From: Fluviibacter sp039805725
GTDB lineage: Bacteria; Pseudomonadota; Gammaproteobacteria; Burkholderiales; Rhodocyclaceae
Assembly: GCA_039805725.1 (NCBI GenBank)
Contig: JBDLTT010000041.1
Location: 1-29,086, forward strand
Reading direction: 5' to 3'
DNA: 29,086 bases
A model generated the notes under the pieces. The model was given only the letters and a program-made list of their open reading frames with translations, searched no databases and was not told the DNA's origin. The position numbers and the translations under genes were made by a program. Numbering within the stretch: position 1 is the stretch's first letter; each line of letters opens with the position of its first letter. Below are positions 1 through 6,616 of the stretch, piece after piece.

Positions 1-43
1 AGCATGGGCGCTATGATGTTGCTTCATCATTAAGGAGTGCGCC

Positions 44-361
44 ATGCCCCCCGTGCCTTTTGTGAATCCCGAGCCTGCCCGTGACGCGGTGGATGCGATG
101 CCTGGCGCCGTGCTGCTGGAATTCGGTATCAACGAATGTCCGCATTGTCAGGTCGCACAACCACTGATTGCCGACGCACTGAAGCGCCACCCGGAGGTGC
201 GTCATCTGCGCGTTGAAGATGGGAAGGGCCGCCGTTTGGGGCGTACCTTTGCTGTCAAACTCTGGCCGGCACTGATCTTCCTAAAGGAGGGTCAGGAAAT
301 TGCCCGGGTATTGCGTGCAACGACTCAAGCCGAAGTTGATGCCGGTTTTGAAAAGTTCTGA
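44..361 (+). CDS. Thioredoxin-like protein with CPHC active site
   Basis: A 105-residue protein with a thioredoxin-type redox site: CPHC at residues 32-35 after a hydrophobic beta strand, and a candidate cis-proline at P75 in the KLWPALIF segment, where thioredoxins place theirs. The CPHC dipeptide is typical of DsbA rather than of thioredoxin (CGPC), yet no signal peptide or membrane segment is visible, so the protein should be cytosolic. It probably makes or breaks disulfides or protects against thiol oxidation; the partner is unknown. The ATG is supported by AAGGAG at 32-37, six bases upstream. It stands alone between the window edge and the convergent monooxygenase gene. The fold assignment is firm, the specific role is not. 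Confidence 0.85.
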   Translation: MPPVPFVNPEPARDAVDAMPGAVLLEFGINECPHCQVAQPLIADALKRHPEVRHLRVEDGKGRRLGRTFAVKLWPALIFLKEGQEIARVLRATTQAEVDAGFEKF

Positions 362-412
362 GCGCAGCCGATCCGCTGATAATTAATGAAAGAGATAGGT
401 CGTGTCGTTATT

Positions 413-1414
413 CTAAGAGCTGCAGCAGGCGGCCACAATATCAAGTGATCGCATGCGTAATGCGGGGTCGTAAATATCGCAGACAAACATGAATTCATCT
501 GCTTGAGTGATTTTCTGCAGATGGGTCAAATTGGCAACGACTCTTTCCGGCCCGCCAATGACTGCCGCGGCGAGAAAGTCGCCAATCCCATGACGTTCCT
601 CTGGGGATAATGTGTCCAGGAAACCACGGACCGGCGGTTGTAGACGCTGTCGATTGCCGCGCAGTATGCCCAGCACCCGCTGGAATACGCTGGTCGCCAG
701 ATATTCTGCTTCTTCATCCGTTGGTGCAGCGATTACTGGCACGCCAATGATGACATAAGGTTTTTCAAGCTTGTCAGAGGGTTGGAACGAGCGGCGGTAC
801 ACATCAATCGCCTGTAGCAGCATGCCGGGGGCGAAATGTGACGCAAAGGCATAGGGTAAGCCACGTTCAGCCGCAAGCCGGGCTGAGAAAAGACTGGAAC
901 CTAATAGCCAGATCGGTACTTCGGTTCCCTGACCGGGAATTGCGACGATTCGATCGCCGGTCTTTTCTGGGCCAAGTAAACGTTGGAGTTCGGCAACGTC
1001 TTGTTGAAAGTGCGCTTCAAGCTCTTGGCGATCTCGGCGTAAAGCGCGCATGGTCGTAGGGTCAGTGCCTGGGGCGCGACCCAACCCAAGATCGATTCTC
1101 CCAGGGTAGAGCTCTGCCAGCGTGCCAAAAGCCTCGGCCACGACGAGAGGCGCATGATTGGGCAGCATAATGCCACCAGAGCCCACGCGAATTCGTTCCG
1201 TATGCGCGGCAATGTCGCCGACCATGACGGCTGTTGCCGAACTGGCGACCCCGGGTACGTTGTGATGCTCGGCGAGCCAATAGCGCTCAAAACCAAGTTT
1301 TTCGACATGGCGCGCAGTTTCTCGGGCGAGTATTAAGGCCTCGGCAACGCTTGAATTTTTCCGGATCAGAATCAGATCCAGCATCGACAATTTGAGGTGA
1401 TGTAACGGGTTCAT
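413..1414 (-). CDS. LLM-class flavin-dependent oxidoreductase (luciferase-like, YhbW type)
   Basis: A 333-residue bacterial-luciferase-like monooxygenase of the single-component MsnO8/YhbW group. Typical family segments are present: RYWLAEHHN near residues 44-52, the SGGIMLPNHAPLVVAE stretch, and GRIDLGLGRAPGTD near residue 105. Such enzymes use reduced FMN and oxygen; the substrate cannot be read from sequence. An upstream in-frame ATG at 1468 exists, but I chose 1414 because CAGGAG lies just upstream and because this ATG overlaps the stop of the preceding transporter gene in an ATGA arrangement, implying translational coupling. Family confidence is high. Physiological role is unknown. Confidence 0.88.
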   Translation of the reverse strand: MNPLHHLKLSMLDLILIRKNSSVAEALILARETARHVEKLGFERYWLAEHHNVPGVASSATAVMVGDIAAHTERIRVGSGGIMLPNHAPLVVAEAFGTLAELYPGRIDLGLGRAPGTDPTTMRALRRDRQELEAHFQQDVAELQRLLGPEKTGDRIVAIPGQGTEVPIWLLGSSLFSARLAAERGLPYAFASHFAPGMLLQAIDVYRRSFQPSDKLEKPYVIIGVPVIAAPTDEEAEYLATSVFQRVLGILRGNRQRLQPPVRGFLDTLSPEERHGIGDFLAAAVIGGPERVVANLTHLQKITQADEFMFVCDIYDPALRMRSLDIVAACCSS

Positions 1415-2331
1415 TGCAACTCCTGGGGGCGAGGGGGCGTTATTGGGCGTGATCGGGTGGCGATCCAACTTAGCAGGGACAATAAGGCGAGGCCACCCCC
1501 GATCAGGATCATGCCCAGAACTTCACTGGTTTTGAACGCCTCGTTAAAAATCAGGCGTGATAACAAAATTGCCACCACTGGTGTCCCGAGCACGGACAGA
1601 CTGGCTTCCCATGCCGGTACACGATCAAGCACATAAATCCAGAGCCACCAGCACAACGCCGTACTGACTGTCGACATGAAAGCAAGAATGCCCATGTATG
1701 ACAAAGACCAGTCTGTGGCTCGTTCGGGAACGACGAGCGCGACGCAGGTAAGCGGTACGATGCCGATAATCATTTGCCAGGTAGTCAGTGACAATAGATC
1801 GACCGGTGTGGTGGCACGTAAACGTTTGGTAAGGATCGTGCCGATTGACCAGCATAGCGCCGCCATAATGCCGAGGAATTTGCTCAGCAGGCTGGTATTC
1901 ATGTCCCAGGGAGCGATGATGAGCGTTAAGCCGATCAGCGTGCTTGCTGCTGCCAACCATTGCTTGCCGTGAATCCGTTCGCCGAGTAGGGGCCAGGCCA
2001 ATAGGAGTGTCCATATTGGCATGGTGAAAATCAGGACCGCCGTTTTCCCTGCGCCCCCTTCAACCAGCGCCCAGGTCTGAAAAATCAGGAAACCACCGCC
2101 CTGAAACAAGCCAATGCCAATCGTTGGCCAGGGGGCAACCATTTTGAATGGACGCTTCAGCAGTTTGAGTGCAATGATCAAGGCCAAGGCGCCGCCAACA
2201 CCCCGCTCGGCAGCAAAGGCAAACGGTGGGGCATACTGTAGCCCCTCTTTGGCCAGTACCCAGGTGTAGCCCCAGGCCAGCGAGAGCAGGATGAGCGCGA
2301 GGGCTGGAAGATAACGGCGATAGGTTGCCAT
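1411..2331 (-). CDS. EamA/DMT-family transporter (RhaT/RarD-like)
   Basis: A 306-residue inner-membrane protein made almost entirely of hydrophobic segments, consistent with the ten-helix drug/metabolite transporter fold built from two EamA repeats. The GERIHGKQW segment near the middle and the NEAFKTSEVLG segment near the C-terminus match the conserved end of each EamA half. Members export amino acids, metabolites or toxic compounds; the substrate is not predictable. The stop overlaps the start of the flavin monooxygenase gene by four bases. The 128-base stretch upstream, towards the isochorismatase gene, has no terminator, so the three genes may form one transcript. No clear ribosome binding site precedes the ATG. 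Confidence 0.9.
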   Translation of the reverse strand: MATYRRYLPALALILLSLAWGYTWVLAKEGLQYAPPFAFAAERGVGGALALIIALKLLKRPFKMVAPWPTIGIGLFQGGGFLIFQTWALVEGGAGKTAVLIFTMPIWTLLLAWPLLGERIHGKQWLAAASTLIGLTLIIAPWDMNTSLLSKFLGIMAALCWSIGTILTKRLRATTPVDLLSLTTWQMIIGIVPLTCVALVVPERATDWSLSYMGILAFMSTVSTALCWWLWIYVLDRVPAWEASLSVLGTPVVAILLSRLIFNEAFKTSEVLGMILIGGGLALLSLLSWIATRSRPITPPRPQELQ

Positions 2332-2459
2332 GGTATCGGGGTTGGTTGTGCCGCAGAGACGGTTGAAAGAGCGAGGATGATATCCGCAGTCAGTCGATTA
2401 TTCCATCATGCGTCTGTAATCCCCTTCGGTGCTTTTGTGATCCCGGGAATCGATACCCG

Positions 2460-3002
2460 CTAACGGATGTACTCCCTGAGCACGTTCCTGAACTCGGGCG
2501 TATTCGCCTGATGCAACCATTCGAAGGCAACCATTTCGCGCGAAACAATCTGGGCGCCGAGTTGACGCATCCGCTGTAATGCCAGATCCTTGTCACGCGC
2601 CTGGCGTGAGCCGACGGCCTCTTCAACGACGGCCACCTGGCGGCCGGCCGCCAGGAGATCCAGTACGGTCTGCTGTACGCACACATGGGACTCCGTACCG
2701 CACACAACCCACTGTTTGCGCTGGGCCGCGGGGTGACCCAATAGATTTCCCTCGGCTACCGCCGAAAAGTGGATTTTCTCGAGCTTCTCTTCGGGCTGGA
2801 TCAGTCGAGCAATCGCCCGGGCGGTGCTACCAAGCCCTTGTGGGTATTGTTCGGTCAGCAAGACGGGGACATCGAGTTGGCGTGCTATGCCGATCAGCCA
2901 GGCGGTGTGTTCGATGATGTTGGAACCCTGTTCGATGGCGGGTAGCAGGCGCTCCTGGAGATCGACGATCAGCAGAATAGAACGGTTGGCATCAAGCTTC
3001 AT
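2460..3002 (-). CDS. Isochorismatase-like cysteine hydrolase
   Basis: A 180-residue protein of the isochorismatase-like hydrolase superfamily (YcaC/nicotinamidase fold). The likely catalytic triad is visible as D14 (IVDLQERLLPAI), K76 (EKIHFSA) and C108 (GTESHVCVQQT). Length and motif order fit the short single-domain subgroup also found in eukaryotic ISOC1-like proteins. The substrate is not known and there is no sign of siderophore or nicotinamide genes nearby, so I do not name a reaction. A GAGGGGG run about six bases upstream supports the start. It is divergent from the leuA leader transcription unit and probably heads the minus-strand group with the EamA transporter and the monooxygenase. 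Confidence 0.88.
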   Translation of the reverse strand: MKLDANRSILLIVDLQERLLPAIEQGSNIIEHTAWLIGIARQLDVPVLLTEQYPQGLGSTARAIARLIQPEEKLEKIHFSAVAEGNLLGHPAAQRKQWVVCGTESHVCVQQTVLDLLAAGRQVAVVEEAVGSRQARDKDLALQRMRQLGAQIVSREMVAFEWLHQANTPEFRNVLREYIR

Positions 3003-3018
3003 CGATTCCCCCTCAGGT

Positions 3019-3038
3019 CGGCCAGCACGAACTGGCCG
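3019..3038. repeat. Inverted repeat upstream of the isochorismatase gene
   Basis: CGGCCAG and CTGGCCG are separated by CACGAA, giving seven perfect pairs. It sits 17 bases upstream of the hydrolase start and about 30 bases upstream of the leuA -35 box, so it could be an operator for either divergent unit or a 5' UTR hairpin. Only the repeat is observed; a function is inferred. Confidence 0.4.
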
Positions 3039-3066
3039 AAGCTATTGAAGTGATAGGCAAAAACAA

Positions 3067-3095
3067 TTGCCAGCGGCGCTTCTAGGGCTTATATT
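3067..3095 (+). promoter_or_regulatory. Sigma70-type promoter of the leuA leader and leuA-aroG
   Basis: TTGCCA at 3067-3072 and TATATT at 3090-3095, separated by exactly 17 bases; each hexamer has one mismatch to consensus. This is the best promoter match I found in the window. The predicted start of transcription falls at 3102-3103, that is, at or one base before the ATG of the leader ORF. Confidence 0.7.
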
Positions 3096-3102
3096 ACATC
3101 CC

Positions 3103-3222
3103 ATGTCTGCATTGATTATGACGATTCTTGCTCAAAAGGCCATCTCGGGTGGTCGGGCGACGTATTGGCTGCACCTGCTGCTGGGCGCCCGCCCGCTGCT
3201 GCGCGTGGCGCGCACATATTAA
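3103..3222 (+). CDS. leuL: Putative leucine-rich leader peptide of leuA
   Basis: A 39-codon ORF lies between the leuA promoter and leuA. Eight of 39 residues are leucine, and codons 23-33 read LHLLLGARPLL, with six CTG leucine codons in eleven. This is the signature expected of an attenuator leader peptide that senses charged leucyl-tRNA, and it precedes the gene for the first committed step of leucine synthesis. There is no Shine-Dalgarno sequence; the predicted transcription start coincides with the ATG, so a leaderless mRNA is likely, as known for the trpL leader of Sinorhizobium meliloti. The coding RNA contains a GC-rich hairpin (3200-3214). I see no classical terminator hairpin with a U tract after it, so the mechanism is open. 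The symbol is by analogy only. Confidence 0.55.
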   Translation: MSALIMTILAQKAISGGRATYWLHLLLGARPLLRVARTY

Positions 3223-3239
3223 ATCCCCCCATTGTTAAA

Positions 3240-3263
3240 GATTTTTCCGGAGATTTCCGGAAA
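3240..3263 (+). promoter_or_regulatory. Direct repeat and hairpin in the leuA 5' UTR
   Basis: GATTTTTCCGGA (3240-3251) is followed at once by GATTTCCGGA (3252-3261). TTTCCGG (3244-3250) can pair with CCGGAAA (3257-3263) across a six-base loop. The element lies between the leader ORF stop and the leuA ribosome binding site (AGGAG at 3307-3311). It is not followed by a U run, so it is not a simple terminator. Its GATTTCCGG core also occurs in the ilvE promoter. Confidence 0.4.
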
Positions 3264-3317
3264 CCACAAACCGAATTAGGGTTGGGTCGCCGATGATCCG
3301 GCCTTCAGGAGCCTGAG

Positions 3318-4862
3318 ATGAAAAAAGACCGTTTGATTATTTTTGACACGACGCTTCGTGATGGTGAGCAGAGTCCCGGCGCATCGATGACCAAGGATGA
3401 AAAGACACGTGTCGCGCGTCAGTTGGAGCGCATGCGCGTCGATGTAATCGAGGCGGGTTTCGCTGCTGCGTCGCCCGGCGATTTTGATGCAATCAACACG
3501 ATCGCACAGGCAGTGCGGGAATCGACCGTCTGTTCGTTGGCGCGTGCTAACGAAAACGATATTCGTCGCGCCGGCGAAGCGATTGCACCGGCTGCGCGTA
3601 AACGGGTTCATACCTTTATTGCCACCAGTCCGATTCATATGGAAAAAAAGCTTCGTATGACGCCCGATCAGGTGGTCGAGCAGGCAGTCAAAGCCATTGG
3701 CTGGGCGCGTGAGTATACCGATGACGTCGAGTTTTCGGCCGAGGATGCTGGCCGCTCGGACATCGATTTCCTGTGCCGTGTTTTTGAGGCGGTCATCAAA
3801 GCGGGTGCCACGACGATCAATGTGCCGGACACGGTGGGTTATAACGTCCCGGGGCAGTACGCGGAAACGATCCGCCAGCTCATCGAGCGTGTGCCAAATT
3901 CAGACAAGGTGGTTTGGTCCGTTCATTGCCATAACGACCTCGGCCTCGCTGTGGCCAATTCGCTGGCTGCCGTGATGGCGGGTGCCCGTCAGGTCGAGTG
4001 TACCGTCAATGGCCTCGGTGAGCGTGCTGGTAACGCCTCACTGGAAGAAATCGTGATGGCCGTACGTACACGTGCTGACATTTTCCCGGTAGAAACCGGT
4101 ATCGATACAACGCAAATCGTGCCAGCCTCGAAGCTCATATCTCAGATTACCGGTTACCCGGTACAACCGAACAAGGCCATTGTGGGTGCCAATGCATTTG
4201 CGCACGAATCCGGTATCCACCAGGACGGGGTGCTCAAGCATCGTGAAACCTACGAAATCATGCGGGCCGAAGATGTGGGTTGGACGCAAAACAAACTCGT
4301 ACTCGGTAAACACTCCGGTCGGAATGCGTTCAAATCGCGCCTCAGCGAACTCGGCGTGGTGCTGGAGAGCGAAGATGCCTTGAATGCCGCCTTCGCCAAG
4401 TTCAAGGAACTCGCCGACAAGAAACACGAAATCTTCGACGAAGACCTCCAGGCCTTGCTCTCGGATGAGGCCGTGACGCCTGAAGTCGAGTATTACAAAC
4501 TCAGCTACTCGAAAGTGAATTCGGAAACCGGTGAGACGCCGCATGCACGCCTGACGATTTCAGTGGGGGGTGAAGAAAAAAAGGGTGAAGCCTCGGGTTC
4601 GGGTCCGGTGGATGCCACCTTCAAAGCGATTGAATCGGTGCTGAATAGTGGTAGCGAATTGCTGCTCTACTCGGTGAACAATATTACTTCTGGTACCGAT
4701 GCTCAGGGGGATGTGACTGTGCGCCTTGCCAAGGGTGGACGTATCGTGAATGGTAGCGGGGCGGATACGGATATTGTGATCGCATCAGTCAAGGCTTATC
4801 TGAATGCACTGAACCGTTTGCACAACGAACCTGCCAAGCTCAATCCCCAGGAAGGCGTCTGA
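3318..4862 (+). CDS. leuA: 2-isopropylmalate synthase
   Basis: LeuA condenses acetyl-CoA with 2-ketoisovalerate in the first committed step of leucine synthesis. The 514-residue protein has the full long-form layout: a TIM barrel opening with DTTLRDGEQSPGASM at residues 10-24, the metal-binding HxH motif at H203-C204-H205 followed by ND, a NGLGERAGNASLEE segment, the communication region with HESGIHQDG, and a C-terminal regulatory (leucine-binding) domain from about residue 390. Length agrees with long-form proteobacterial LeuA. AGGAG six bases upstream supports the ATG. It is followed after seven bases by the DAHP synthase gene. Regulation by the leucine-rich leader upstream and by leucine feedback through the C-terminal domain is inferred. 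Confidence 0.97.
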   Translation: MKKDRLIIFDTTLRDGEQSPGASMTKDEKTRVARQLERMRVDVIEAGFAAASPGDFDAINTIAQAVRESTVCSLARANENDIRRAGEAIAPAARKRVHTFIATSPIHMEKKLRMTPDQVVEQAVKAIGWAREYTDDVEFSAEDAGRSDIDFLCRVFEAVIKAGATTINVPDTVGYNVPGQYAETIRQLIERVPNSDKVVWSVHCHNDLGLAVANSLAAVMAGARQVECTVNGLGERAGNASLEEIVMAVRTRADIFPVETGIDTTQIVPASKLISQITGYPVQPNKAIVGANAFAHESGIHQDGVLKHRETYEIMRAEDVGWTQNKLVLGKHSGRNAFKSRLSELGVVLESEDALNAAFAKFKELADKKHEIFDEDLQALLSDEAVTPEVEYYKLSYSKVNSETGETPHARLTISVGGEEKKGEASGSGPVDATFKAIESVLNSGSELLLYSVNNITSGTDAQGDVTVRLAKGGRIVNGSGADTDIVIASVKAYLNALNRLHNEPAKLNPQEGV

Positions 4863-4869
4863 GATCATC

Positions 4870-5964
4870 ATGAACGAAACCATGAAGCATCAGCGCAGCA
4901 AGTCGACCACCGATGACGTCCGTATTGCCGCGATCAGTGAATTGTCGCCGCCGGCCGCAGTGCTGGGAGCATTCCCGGTCACGGCGGCAGTTGCGCAGCG
5001 TGTGACCGCGGCGCGTCAGGGCATCCACCGTGTGCTGCACGGCGCCGATGACCGATTGGTGGTGGTGATTGGTCCATGTTCCGTCCATGATGCCGACATG
5101 GCGCTGGACTATGCCCGCCGTCTGGCGGTAGAGGCAGAGCGGCTGTCGGATGATCTACTTGTCGTGATGCGGGTCTACTTCGAAAAACCGCGTACGACGG
5201 TTGGTTGGAAGGGGCTCATCAACGATCCGCATCTGGATAATAGCTTTGATATCAACGAAGGTCTACGTCGCGCCCGTAAGTTACTGCTGGATGTCAACGC
5301 CATCGGTTTGCCATGCGCCACCGAATTCCTCGATATGATCACGCCGCAGTACGTGGCGGATCTAATTAGCTGGGGTGCCATTGGCGCGCGGACCACCGAG
5401 TCACAGGTGCATCGTGAGCTGGCGTCAGGGCTGTCTTGTCCGGTAGGCTTTAAAAACGGCACGGACGGTAACGTTCGGATTGCCATGGATGCGATCCGCT
5501 CGGCACAGTCACCTCACCACTTTCTGTCCGTTACCAAATCGGGTCATGCGGCCATCGTGCAAACGGTTGGCAATGAGGACTGTCACGTGATTCTGCGTGG
5601 TGGCAAGGATCCGAATTATGATGCGGCCAGCGTCGATGCGGCCTGCACTGAAATGGCCAGGGCGGGCGTGCCGGCTCGCGTGATGATCGACTTCTCGCAT
5701 GGCAATAGCCGTAAGGAATATCAGCGTCAGATGGACGTGGCAACAGACGTCGCGGCGCAGCTGGCCGCGGGAGAAGAGCGCATCATGGGCGTGATGGTGG
5801 AGTCGCACATTAACGCCGGCCGTCAGGATCTAATCGCCGGAAAACCGCTCGCTTATGGCGTGAGCATTACCGATGCCTGCATCAACTGGGACGACAGCGT
5901 CAAATTGCTCGATCAGCTAGCCGCCGGGGTGCGCCAGCGGCGCCTGGTGCTGGCCGATAAATAA
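4870..5964 (+). CDS. aroG: 3-deoxy-7-phosphoheptulonate synthase, class I (AroFGH type)
   Basis: This enzyme joins phosphoenolpyruvate and erythrose 4-phosphate at the entry of the shikimate pathway. The 364-residue protein is colinear with E. coli AroG from about residue 16 on, with a slightly longer N-terminus. Visible landmarks are VVVIGPCSVHD (C70, a metal ligand), FEKPRTTVGWKGLINDP, the long invariant block around GARTTESQVHRELASGL, and IDFSHGN, VMVESH and SITDACINWDD carrying the remaining metal ligands. The segment PHHFLSVTK resembles the phenylalanine-sensitive AroG isozyme, but feedback specificity is a guess. It starts seven bases after leuA with only a weak ribosome binding site and is probably cotranscribed with it. 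A strong terminator follows. Confidence 0.95.
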   Translation: MNETMKHQRSKSTTDDVRIAAISELSPPAAVLGAFPVTAAVAQRVTAARQGIHRVLHGADDRLVVVIGPCSVHDADMALDYARRLAVEAERLSDDLLVVMRVYFEKPRTTVGWKGLINDPHLDNSFDINEGLRRARKLLLDVNAIGLPCATEFLDMITPQYVADLISWGAIGARTTESQVHRELASGLSCPVGFKNGTDGNVRIAMDAIRSAQSPHHFLSVTKSGHAAIVQTVGNEDCHVILRGGKDPNYDAASVDAACTEMARAGVPARVMIDFSHGNSRKEYQRQMDVATDVAAQLAAGEERIMGVMVESHINAGRQDLIAGKPLAYGVSITDACINWDDSVKLLDQLAAGVRQRRLVLADK

Positions 5965-5983
5965 TCGGTCACGGCACAAATCA

Positions 5984-6021
5984 AAATGCCCGGCGCGTTT
6001 CGGACGCACCGGGCATTTTTT
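5984..6021. terminator. Bidirectional intrinsic terminator
   Basis: AAATGCCCGG (5984-5993) pairs perfectly with CCGGGCATTT (6009-6018), with an inner GCG/CGC extension after one mismatch, and T residues run to 6021. The opposite strand also ends in TTTT. It separates the convergent aroG and adenosyltransferase genes. Confidence 0.9.
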
Positions 6022-6045
6022 ATGGTGTGGGCAGGGGTTGCCGGT

Positions 6046-6606
6046 TTACTGGCTCCGGTTGTTTTTCCAGAGCACGTCGCCATTGCCGCCGGCACGATTG
6101 AGCGTACGTCCGATCACAAAAAGCAGATCGGACAGTCGGTTAAGATACTGGCGTGCGTGGTCAGAAACCGCCTCATTGTGTCCCAGATGGACGATTGAAC
6201 GCTCGGCGCGGCGGCAGATCGTTCGGGACAGGTGTGCTAGTGCTGCGGCACGGGTGCCACCGGGCAGAATGAATTCTTTCAGCGGCGCCAGCTGACCGTT
6301 GTATACCTCGGCCCAGGCCTCCAGCTGCGCGACGTGTTCTTCGGTGATGCTCTTGTGTCCCGGAATGCAGATCTCACCGCCCAGATCAAACAGATGATTC
6401 TGCACCGTCAGCAACGCAGCACGTAGATCATCGCATTTGGGCGGGAAGGGCTCGGCCAGCAGCACGCCAATCGACGAATTCAGTTCGTCCAGTTCGCCCA
6501 GGGTGTCGATACGTGGGCTATCTTTGCCAACGCGTGACCCGTCCCCAAGCCCGGTGGTGCCACTATCACCTGTTCGCGTCACAATCTTACTCAGTCGGTT
6601 GCCCAT
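6046..6606 (-). CDS. PduO-type ATP:cob(I)alamin adenosyltransferase
   Basis: A 186-residue member of the PduO/MMAB family, which transfers the adenosyl group of ATP to cob(I)alamin to make coenzyme B12. The family's N-terminal ATP-binding segment TRTGDSGTTGLGDG is at residues 10-23, followed by DELNSSIG, and the helix with CRRAERSIV lies towards the C-terminus. An in-frame ATG at 6612 is possible, but GAGGAG (6613-6618) directly abuts it, whereas it lies six bases from the ATG at 6606, so I chose the latter. That ribosome binding site overlaps the stop of rhlE, suggesting coupled translation in one operon. No other cobalamin gene is in the window. Confidence 0.92.
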   Translation of the reverse strand: MGNRLSKIVTRTGDSGTTGLGDGSRVGKDSPRIDTLGELDELNSSIGVLLAEPFPPKCDDLRAALLTVQNHLFDLGGEICIPGHKSITEEHVAQLEAWAEVYNGQLAPLKEFILPGGTRAAALAHLSRTICRRAERSIVHLGHNEAVSDHARQYLNRLSDLLFVIGRTLNRAGGNGDVLWKNNRSQ

Positions 6607-6616
6607 GGTCATCTCC

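Noticed and set aside
1..33. Ten open codons on the plus strand ending in TAA at 31-33, possibly the end of an upstream gene
   Set aside because: Too short to recognise, and another frame is open as well; a partial gene cannot be supported.
2398..2520. A 40-codon minus-strand ORF (ending in ...GDYRRMME) overlapping the end of the isochorismatase gene
   Set aside because: It lies mostly inside the hydrolase gene in another frame and has no ribosome binding site.
3223..3317. Classical intrinsic attenuator downstream of the leader ORF
   Set aside because: The T run near 3242-3246 has no stable hairpin directly before it, and the hairpin at 3244-3263 has no T run after it.
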